A program made the translations under genes and the position numbers. DNA of 15,112 nt from JACORV01 sp041484135. GTDB taxonomy: Bacteria; Gemmatimonadota; Gemmatimonadetes; Gemmatimonadales; JACORV01. Under the pieces are notes generated by a model. The model searched no databases and was not told the origin of the DNA. It saw nothing but the letters and a program-made list of their open reading frames with translations. The stretch is from the NCBI GenBank assembly GCA_041484135.1, contig JBGPHD010000066.1, positions 1-15,112 of the forward strand, given 5' to 3'. Positions 7,076 to 15,112 of this stretch are shown here, in pieces (the stretch's first letter is position 1; every line of letters starts with the position of its first letter).

Positions 7076-7435
7076 GGGGGCGTCTTGGATTCGACGGGTT
7101 TCGTGGGGTGATAGCAGCGTGCCGAGGTCCCTGGATCCTCGTTAATAATCTGGGAATCGTTCAAAAGCCAACGCTGAGTACGCGCTGGCGGCGTAAGGTG
7201 TAACAACCTTGCGCTCCTGCCCGAGAGGTAGCCCGCCTGAGGCGACGCTCGGGTATCGAAAAGTCAGGCTGGTCGCGTGTGGTGCTCCGGCGCCCGCGGC
7301 GAGACTTCACCGGTGCTCGACCGAACGAAGGCTGCCTGAGAGCCGGCGCGCGGTGACGGTCTGAATCACAGGCTACGCACGTAGAAGCGGTCGCGGATCG
7401 ATGCTCGGACCGGGGTTCGATTCCCCGCGCCTCCA
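7076..7435 (+). ncRNA. ssrA: tmRNA (one-piece)
   Basis: 360-nt tmRNA that rescues stalled ribosomes with SmpB and tags the unfinished protein for proteolysis. The 5' end has the conserved GGGGGCGTCTTGGATTCGAC; the 3' end has the T-arm CGGGG-TTCGATT-CCCCG (7411-7427) and CGCCTCCA. The acceptor stem pairs GGGGGCG (7076-7082) with CGCCTCC (7428-7434), with one G-U and A7435 as discriminator. CCA is not encoded (CTG follows) and must be added after transcription. The tag frame is 7167-7196. The arrangement is continuous, not permuted or two-piece. An intrinsic terminator follows directly. Confidence 0.97.
7167..7196 (+). other. tmRNA tag-peptide reading frame (ANAEYALAA)
   Basis: Nine codons then TAA, encoding A-N-A-E-Y-A-L-A-A. 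The resume codon is GCC, preceded by the A-rich TCAAAA. The hydrophobic end ALAA is the known recognition end for ClpXP and related proteases, and the start AN is near universal. Confidence 0.93.
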
Positions 7436-7447
7436 CTGTGGAACGTC

Positions 7448-7487
7448 AAGAGTTCAAGAGCCTCGGTTCTTGGACTCTTTGATTTTT
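7448..7487 (+). terminator. Intrinsic terminator of ssrA
   Basis: A 13-bp stem: AAGAGTTCAAGAG (7448-7460) pairs with TTCTTGGACTCTT (7467-7479) with two G-U pairs and no mismatch, loop CCTCGG. It is followed by TGATTTTT (7480-7487). It starts 13 nt after the tmRNA end. Confidence 0.88.
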
Positions 7488-7506
7488 CCACCCCGCGCTG
7501 TACTTT
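7479..7506 (+). promoter_or_regulatory. Promoter of the Yip1-like gene
   Basis: TTGATT (7479-7484), 16-nt spacer, TACTTT (7501-7506) preceded by TG, as in an extended -10. The -35 lies inside the terminator T-run of ssrA. It predicts an mRNA starting about 15 nt before the ATG at 7528, with no visible Shine-Dalgarno site. Confidence 0.6.
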
Positions 7507-7527
7507 CGGTGCCGACTCCAACCCGGG

Positions 7528-8259
7528 ATGCTCATGGCCGCACCAGAGCCGCAGGCAGCTGCGAAGGGCACGCCGTTCGTCACCGACCTCCTCAGGCTGG
7601 TCCGCGCGCCGTTCGCGCCCACCGGCGTCTTCGCGGAGCAGCGGGACGCGCCGACGTTCTGGATGCCGTGGCTGATCGTGAGCGTCCTTTTCGCGGCCAT
7701 CGGCCTGCTCGCCTCGCCGTTCCAGATCCACGCCATGCGGGCCGCGGCGGAAGCCGCGGGACGTCCGTTCCCGCCGGCCGCGGAGAAGTTCGCGATCTTC
7801 GGCGTGTTCTTCACGCCCATCATCACGCTCATCCTGGCCATGGTCGGCGCGGTCTTCCTCTGGCTGCCGCTGATGGCGACCGGCGCGGAGGTGCGGTTCC
7901 GCGGCCTCATGTGCGTGACGATCTTCGCCTGGCCGATCGTGATCCTCCAGCAGGTGCTCAACTACGTCGTGCTCTCCATCAAGGGCGTCGAGAGCGTCCA
8001 GTCGGTGCGCGACCTCCAGGTCTCACTCGGCTTGGACCTCCTCATACCCACCGACGCGCACGTGAGCGCGTTCATCCGGACCTTCCTCCAGGGGATCGGG
8101 CCCCTCCCCATCTGGCAGGTCATCATCGTGGCGATGGGTCTGATGGCGCTGGAGAAGGTCTCGAGCGCCAAGGCCTGGACCGCGGCGATCGTGTCCTACC
8201 TGGCACTGCTGGTCGTGTCGGCGGGCGCGGCGTCTATGTTCGGCGGGCGGACAGGGTGA
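7528..8259 (+). CDS. Yip1-domain-like multi-pass membrane protein
   Basis: 243 residues. A short cytosolic N-terminus with DLLRLVRAPFAPTGVFAEQRDAP resembles the entry to bacterial Yip1-family proteins. Five hydrophobic stretches follow: about residues 44-64, 90-115, 125-150, 190-210 and 215-237. FWMPWLIV and the FRGLMCVTIFAWPIVILQQVL block fit the family, whose bacterial role is not established. The molecule is probably an inner-membrane protein. The start may be ATG 7528 or ATG 7534 (two codons on); neither has a clear ribosome binding site. It is transcribed alone from its own promoter, after ssrA and convergent with the purL-purF-ppdK run. Family call by pattern only. Confidence 0.8.
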   Translation: MLMAAPEPQAAAKGTPFVTDLLRLVRAPFAPTGVFAEQRDAPTFWMPWLIVSVLFAAIGLLASPFQIHAMRAAAEAAGRPFPPAAEKFAIFGVFFTPIITLILAMVGAVFLWLPLMATGAEVRFRGLMCVTIFAWPIVILQQVLNYVVLSIKGVESVQSVRDLQVSLGLDLLIPTDAHVSAFIRTFLQGIGPLPIWQVIIVAMGLMALEKVSSAKAWTAAIVSYLALLVVSAGAASMFGGRTG

Positions 8260-8285
8260 AGAGCAGCGGCTGACCAGAAGCAACG

Positions 8286-8366
8286 GCTGGAGGTCGGAGT
8301 GAGAGGGGCGTTGGGGGGTCCGCGGAGCAGCGGCCCTTCAACGCCTTCTCGTCTTCAACCGCCAGC
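8286..8366. repeat. Long imperfect inverted repeat in convergent gap, possible bidirectional terminator
   Basis: The left arm 8286-8323 and right arm 8330-8366 are imperfect reverse complements around a 6-nt loop (GGAGCA). Both arms share GCTGG, GG(C)GTTG and CCGC blocks in the same order. Several differences are left-arm G against right-arm T, which stay paired as G-U in RNA read from the plus strand. There is no T-run. It occupies most of the 109-nt gap between the Yip1-like gene and the hydrolase gene. It could be a terminator or a degenerate REP-like palindrome. Confidence 0.6.
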
Positions 8367-8368
8367 TC

Positions 8369-9373
8369 TCAGTGCCTCACGGCCGTGGAGTCGGCGGAAC
8401 GGAGGAAGGCCCTCACGACCCGCACGTTCTCGTCGCGCGCGTCCCACGGCGTCAGATGGGCCGCACCGGGCAGCACGACGACCTGGGCGCTGGGCGTCAG
8501 GCTCGCGAAGCGCCGGATGGTGGGCGGGTTCGCCTCGTCGAACTCCCCCACGGTGTAGAGCGTGGGCACCGCGATGCTGTGGAGCTGCGCCGTGACGTCG
8601 TAGAGCTTGAGCGTGCCCGTGATCGTGAACTCGCTCGGTCCCTGCATGTAGTTGTAGATGGCCATGTTCGCGGTGTGCAGCGTGCTGTCGAGGTCGGCCT
8701 GCACCGGGTGGCGCCAGACGTAGAGACCATAGAACTCGTTGAGCGCGTTCTGGTAGTCGGGGGCGTCGAACCGGTGCTCGGCCTCGCGGGTGCGGATGGC
8801 CCGCTGCGCGGAGTCGGAGAGCGTGCCCACGAGCCGGCGGGCGTTGCGCTCCCAGGTGGGGATGTCGAGCGCGGCGCTCGCCAGGGTGAGGCTCGCCACG
8901 CGCTCCGGGTGGGCCTTGTAGTACTCGAACGCGAGGATGGTGCCCCACGAGTGCCCGACCAGGTGGACCTTCTGGTAGCCGAGATGGGCGCGGAGCGAGT
9001 CGAGCTCGCGGACGAAGTGGTCGATGGTGAACAGCGTGGTGTCCGAGGTGCTGTCCGACTTGCCGCCTCCCAACTGGTCATAGCGCACCACCGGCCGGTC
9101 GTTGCCCAGGTCCTCGAACGGCTTGAGGTAGAAGCTGGAGAACCCGGGACCTCCGTGCAGGAGGATGACCGGCGTGCCGGAGCCGGTGCCGGTGAGCTTG
9201 TACCAGATCCTGCCGCCGTCCACGGGCAGCATCGCCTCGCCGGCCGGGAGGGCCGGGCGTGCCTCGGTCCGTGGAGGCTTCTCGGAACACCCAGCCACGG
9301 CAGCGATGAGCAGGAGTGGGAGACGGCGCAGCGCGCGCCCCGCGCCCGACGTCGAACGCGCGTTGCTGTTCAC
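8369..9373 (-). CDS. Alpha/beta-hydrolase lipoprotein, proline iminopeptidase (S33) family
   Basis: 334 residues. It has a lipoprotein signal: basic N-region, hydrophobic LPLLLIAAVAGC, with lipobox VAGC and C29 as the lipidated residue. The mature enzyme should therefore be membrane-tethered outside the cytoplasm. The fold is an S33 alpha/beta hydrolase: oxyanion motif HGGPG, nucleophile GHSWG (S142), aspartate in GEFDEANP (D279) and histidine in GAAHLTPWD (H306). This suggests release of N-terminal proline or similar residues from peptides, but other hydrolase substrates are possible. The start is GTG 9373, set by GAGGAGG 5-6 nt upstream, which overlaps the ppdK stop. An ATG two bases before it (9375) is immediately followed by TGA. 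It is last in the minus-strand run, 10 nt after ppdK. Confidence 0.9.
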   Translation of the reverse strand: MNSNARSTSGAGRALRRLPLLLIAAVAGCSEKPPRTEARPALPAGEAMLPVDGGRIWYKLTGTGSGTPVILLHGGPGFSSFYLKPFEDLGNDRPVVRYDQLGGGKSDSTSDTTLFTIDHFVRELDSLRAHLGYQKVHLVGHSWGTILAFEYYKAHPERVASLTLASAALDIPTWERNARRLVGTLSDSAQRAIRTREAEHRFDAPDYQNALNEFYGLYVWRHPVQADLDSTLHTANMAIYNYMQGPSEFTITGTLKLYDVTAQLHSIAVPTLYTVGEFDEANPPTIRRFASLTPSAQVVVLPGAAHLTPWDARDENVRVVRAFLRSADSTAVRH

Positions 9374-9378
9374 ATGAT

Positions 9379-9383
9379 CCTCC

Positions 9384-9385
<2 letters not shown>
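9379..9385 (-). promoter_or_regulatory. Strong ribosome binding site of the hydrolase gene
   Basis: Minus strand reads GAGGAGG, then ATCAT, then GTG. It overlaps the ppdK stop codon TGA (9386-9384), so terminating ribosomes can pass directly to the hydrolase. It decides for GTG 9373 as the start. Confidence 0.8.
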
Positions 9386-12041
<2,656 letters not shown>

Positions 12042-12049
12042 GAGGTATC

Positions 12050-13444
12050 CTATAGCGTGCGCGCCAGCTCCGGCGCGTAGCCGGAGGTCGTCGCGTCCGC
12101 GGGGATGTCGGTGGGATACTGGTTGGAGAAGCACGCGTGACAGAACCGCCCGGGGTCCACGGCGCTGGCGCGCAGCATCCCTTCGAGCGACAGGTAACCT
12201 AACGACCGCACGCCGAGATAGGCGCGGATCTCCTCGACCGTGTGGTCGGCGGCGATCAGCTCTTCCCGGGTGGGCGTGTCGATGCCGTAGTAGCACGGGC
12301 CCACGGTGGGGGGCGAGGCCACCCGGAAGTGCACCTCGCGCGCGCCCGCCTGGCGGATCATGGCTACCAGGCCGCGGCTCGTCGTGCCCCGCACGATGGA
12401 ATCGTCCACCACCACCACGCTCTTGCCGGCGACGATCTCGCGCACGGCGTTGTACTTGATCTTCACCTTGGCGTCGCGGCCCGCCTGCACCGGGTGGATG
12501 AAGGTCCGCCCGACGTAGTGGTTCCGGATCAGCGCGTGCTCCAGCGGCAGTCCCGCCGCCTCGGCATAACCTAACGCTGCGGCGTTCGACGAGTCGGGGA
12601 CCGAGAAGACGCAGTCGGCCCCGGGCGCCGGGTGCTCGTGCGCCAGCGCACGGCCGAGATTCCGGCGGAAGAGGTTGACGCTCTCGCCGAAGACCAGGGA
12701 GTCGGGGCGGGAGAAGTAGACCAGCTCGAAGACGCAGCACTTGAGCGGCTTGGGCGGCAACGGGTCGAGGTAGGTGACCTCGCCCCGGTCGATCTTCACG
12801 AAGCTGCCCGGCTGGAGCTCGCACACCACGCGCGCGCCCACGATGTCCAGCGCGCAGCTCTCGGAACCCACCACCGTCGCCTCACCCACTCGCCCCAGCA
12901 TCAGCGGCCGGAAGCCGCGCGGGTCCACGACCGCGTAGAGCACGCGCCCCACCGTGATCAGCAGCGAGAAGGCGCCCTCCGCCTTCATGACGGCTTCGCG
13001 GATCTGCTCTTCGGGCGTGGTCTTGGTCGAGCGGGCGATGAGGTGGATGAGCGCTTCGGTGTCGGCGGTGGACTGGAGGAGGCTGCCCGTGTCCACCAGC
13101 TCCCGGCGCAGCGCGCCGGCGTTGGTGAGGTTGCCGTTATGCGCGATGGAGAGCGTCCCCTCGCGGTAACGGACGAGGAAGGGCTGCGTGTTGACCGCCG
13201 CGCTCCCGCCGGCCGTGCTGTAGCGGGTGTGGCCGATGGCGGTGTCGCCCTCGAGGTTGGCGAGGATCTCCTCGTTGAAGACGTCGGAGACGAGGCCGTT
13301 CCCCTTGTGGGCGCGCGCCACGCCGGCGTCGTCCACCGAGACGATCCCCGCCGCTTCCTGCCCGCGGTGCTGCAAGGCGTACAAGCCGAGGTACGTGAGG
13401 TGTGCGGCTTCCGGATGGCCCGAGACACCGAAGATGCCGCACAT
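12050..13444 (-). CDS. purF: Amidophosphoribosyltransferase
   Basis: First committed step of purine synthesis: PRPP + glutamine to phosphoribosylamine. 464 residues. The N-terminal Ntn glutaminase begins MCGIFGVSGH with the nucleophile C2 right after the initiator Met, so no propeptide is needed beyond Met removal. LQHRGQEAAGI, HNGNLTN and TEALIHLI follow. The phosphoribosyltransferase domain has the PRPP loop VVVDDSIVRGTTS (D347, D348). Cysteines in KCCVFELVYFSRPDS, GPCYYGIDTP and CHACF match the 4Fe-4S ligands of the Bacillus-type enzyme, which is oxygen-sensitive. ATG 13444 is fixed by the MCGIFG start; it lies 4 nt after the purL stop, with only a G-rich stretch as ribosome binding site. 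Two rare TTA codons, both as TTA-GGT, encode its Leu-Gly at 12200 and 12572. Confidence 0.97.
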   Translation of the reverse strand: MCGIFGVSGHPEAAHLTYLGLYALQHRGQEAAGIVSVDDAGVARAHKGNGLVSDVFNEEILANLEGDTAIGHTRYSTAGGSAAVNTQPFLVRYREGTLSIAHNGNLTNAGALRRELVDTGSLLQSTADTEALIHLIARSTKTTPEEQIREAVMKAEGAFSLLITVGRVLYAVVDPRGFRPLMLGRVGEATVVGSESCALDIVGARVVCELQPGSFVKIDRGEVTYLDPLPPKPLKCCVFELVYFSRPDSLVFGESVNLFRRNLGRALAHEHPAPGADCVFSVPDSSNAAALGYAEAAGLPLEHALIRNHYVGRTFIHPVQAGRDAKVKIKYNAVREIVAGKSVVVVDDSIVRGTTSRGLVAMIRQAGAREVHFRVASPPTVGPCYYGIDTPTREELIAADHTVEEIRAYLGVRSLGYLSLEGMLRASAVDPGRFCHACFSNQYPTDIPADATTSGYAPELARTL

Positions 13445-13448
13445 GGCG

Positions 13449-15112
13449 TCAGGCCCCCACGGCCGCCGCCGCCGCGTCCGGGGCGAGCCGGCGCGGGATG
13501 GCGTTCTCGTAGATGTCGCGGAGCCGCTCCACGGGCCGGGACACCGTCTCGGCCCCGAGCCGGATGCGGACCGGCCCGCCGGCCTCACCCACCGTGCCGA
13601 CATCGCGCGCGGGCACGCCGTGCCGGGACGCGAGGTCGGTGAGCGCGGCGAGGTCCTTGGGGGCGAGGCTGACGACGGCGCGTCCCTGGTCCTCGCCGAA
13701 GAGCGCCGCGTGAGGCGCGACCGTCCCGGCCCACGCCGTCAGGTCCACATCCACGCCGAGGGGTGTCGCCGCGCCCAGGGCGCACTCGGCGAGCGCGACG
13801 GCGAGTCCGCCGTCGGAAGCATCGTGCGCCGACCGCAGCACGCGCCGCTCGGCCAGGACCACCAGCAGGTCCACCAAGGCCCGTTCGGCCGTGAGATCCA
13901 CGCGGGGCGGAGCCCCGAACGTGTCGCCCGTCATGAGCGAAAGATACTGCGAGCCGCCCAATTCGCCCCGGCACGATCCCAGCACCACGACCACATCGCC
14001 GGAGGTCTGGAACGCGGCGGGAAGGCGGGTGCTCACGTCACGGAGCACGCCGACCATCCCGACCATCGGGGTCGGCAACACGGCGCCCGTCGGGCTCTCG
14101 TTGTAGAACGAGACGTTCCCGCCGGTGATCGGCGTGTCGAGGGCCCGGCAGGCGTCGGCGATGCCGCGGCACGCTTCGCGGAACTGGAAAAACACCTCGG
14201 GCTTCTCGGGATTGCCGAAGTTCAGGCAGTCGGTGACGCCGAGGGGCCGCGCGCCCGTGACGGCCAGATTCCGCGCCGCTTCGGCGACCGCGGCCTTGCC
14301 GCCCTCGTACGGGTCCAGCCAGACGTAGCGCCCGGGGCAGCCGCTCGTCACCGCGACGCCGAGGTTCGTGCCGCCGACCCTGATCACCGCCGCGTCCCCG
14401 CCGGGGCCCATCACCGTGTTCGACTGGACCGACGTGTCGTACTGCTCGTAGACCCAGCGCTTGGAGGCGATGGTGGGGACGTCGAGCAGCCGTTCGAGCG
14501 TGAGCGCGTGGTCCGGGGAGCGGGGAGCGGCGGGGAGCGGCCGTGACCGGCGCGCGCGCGCTTCGGCGCTCTCCGTGGCTTCGGGCTGGTAGACGGGAAA
14601 GCCGCTGACCAGCGACGCGCCCGGGATCTCCGCGACCACGTCTTCGCCCCACCGCACGCGGTAGAGCCCGTCGTCGGTCACGTGTCCGATCACGGCGCTC
14701 TCGAGCTCCCATTTGGTCGCGATGGCGCGCACCGCGTCTTCCTTGCCGCGCCGGGCGACCACGAGCATCCGCTCCTGCGACTCCGACAGCAGCACCTCGT
14801 ACGGGGTCATGCCCTCTTCGCGCACCGGGACCATTCGCGCGTCGATCTCCACGCCGACCCCGCCGCGCGCCGCCATCTCGGCGGAGCTCGACGTCAGGCC
14901 CGCCGCGCCCATGTCCTGGATCGCGACGATATGGCCGGAGGCGATCAGCTCGAGCGAGGCCTCGATGAGCAGCTTCTCCGTGAACGGGTCGCCCACCTGC
15001 ACCTGCGGCCGCCGCGCCTCGCTCTTCGCCGACAGCTCCTCCGACGCGAACGACGCCCCGTGGATGCCGTCGCGGCCGGTGCGCGCGCCCACGCAGACGA
15101 TGGGGTTGCCCG
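13449..15112 (-). CDS. purL: Phosphoribosylformylglycinamidine synthase subunit PurL, 3' part
   Basis: Converts FGAR, ATP and glutamine-derived ammonia to FGAM in purine synthesis; small PurL works with PurQ and PurS. The frame runs off the right edge, so the start is absent; about 553 residues are visible of a usual 720-760. Landmarks: GARTGRDGIHGASFAS at the cut, IQDMGAAGLTSSSAEMA, then the second half with MGPGGDAAVIRV, TDCLNFGNPEKPE, TGGNVSFYNE and SAHDASDGGLAVALAE. The linker between the two halves (SGFPVYQPE to LTLERLL) is expanded by about 20 Ala/Arg/Pro-rich residues coded partly by CGGGGAG repeats. The stop lies 4 nt before purF, so the two are coupled. Confidence 0.96.
   Translation of the reverse strand, partial: GNPIVCVGARTGRDGIHGASFASEELSAKSEARRPQVQVGDPFTEKLLIEASLELIASGHIVAIQDMGAAGLTSSSAEMAARGGVGVEIDARMVPVREEGMTPYEVLLSESQERMLVVARRGKEDAVRAIATKWELESAVIGHVTDDGLYRVRWGEDVVAEIPGASLVSGFPVYQPEATESAEARARRSRPLPAAPRSPDHALTLERLLDVPTIASKRWVYEQYDTSVQSNTVMGPGGDAAVIRVGGTNLGVAVTSGCPGRYVWLDPYEGGKAAVAEAARNLAVTGARPLGVTDCLNFGNPEKPEVFFQFREACRGIADACRALDTPITGGNVSFYNESPTGAVLPTPMVGMVGVLRDVSTRLPAAFQTSGDVVVVLGSCRGELGGSQYLSLMTGDTFGAPPRVDLTAERALVDLLVVLAERRVLRSAHDASDGGLAVALAECALGAATPLGVDVDLTAWAGTVAPHAALFGEDQGRAVVSLAPKDLAALTDLASRHGVPARDVGTVGEAGGPVRIRLGAETVSRPVERLRDIYENAIPRRLAPDAAAAAVGA
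14514..14537 (-). repeat. CGGGGAG triple repeat inside the purL linker
   Basis: Three copies of CGGGGAG on the plus strand (14514-14520, 14521-14527, 14531-14537) separated by 0 and 3 nt, followed at about 14549 by a CG dinucleotide run. They lie in frame within purL and code part of the Ala/Arg/Pro-rich linker, consistent with slippage-driven expansion. Confidence 0.75.

Noticed and set aside
7370..7440. A tRNA gene ending in GGTTCGATTCCCCGCGCCTCCA
   Set aside because: This is the tRNA-like 3' end of ssrA; no anticodon arm is present and its acceptor strand pairs with 7076-7082.
12042..12824. Upstream extension of ppdK through purF
   Set aside because: Open only as an out-of-frame shadow of purF; the canonical PPDK N-terminus starts at 12041.

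Overview
The window is GC-rich, gene-dense bacterial DNA with short or overlapping gene junctions. Several traits fit a Gemmatimonadota-like (or related deep-branching, soil-type) bacterium: a proline--tRNA ligase of the archaeal/eukaryotic type, a pyruvate phosphate dikinase, a one-piece tmRNA and apparently leaderless promoters. None of these proves the phylum, and I could not run a search.

Left part, plus strand: the 3' part of proS, then lysA and guaA. lysA probably overlaps the end of proS, and guaA overlaps lysA by 4 nt. Immediately after guaA lies a roughly 0.5-kb cassette at 3881-4392. It holds a small gene of the '23S rRNA intervening-sequence / four helix bundle' family, and it is bounded by four copies of a heptamer on one side and four copies of its exact reverse complement on the other. 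Next come a minus-strand PtsN-like PTS EIIA gene and, divergently, dusB overlapping a membrane-anchored GAF-GGDEF protein gene. The two divergent promoters have the same -10 hexamer, and both appear to give leaderless mRNAs.

Middle: a complete ssrA (tmRNA, tag ANAEYALAA) with its own promoter and a clear intrinsic terminator. A plus-strand Yip1-like membrane protein gene follows, and its -35 box overlaps the terminator T-run. A long imperfect inverted repeat fills the convergent gap at 8260-8368.

Right part, minus strand: a tight run reading purL (5' end outside the window) -> purF -> ppdK -> an alpha/beta-hydrolase lipoprotein of the proline-iminopeptidase family. Gaps are 4, 8 and 10 nt. 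Purine synthesis enzymes are therefore found at both ends of the window (guaA; purL and purF), beside protein-synthesis and rescue functions (proS, dusB, ssrA). The strongest candidate for something little described is the heptamer-bounded four-helix-bundle cassette, whose layout parallels the intervening sequences of 23S rRNA but stands in an ordinary intergenic space.
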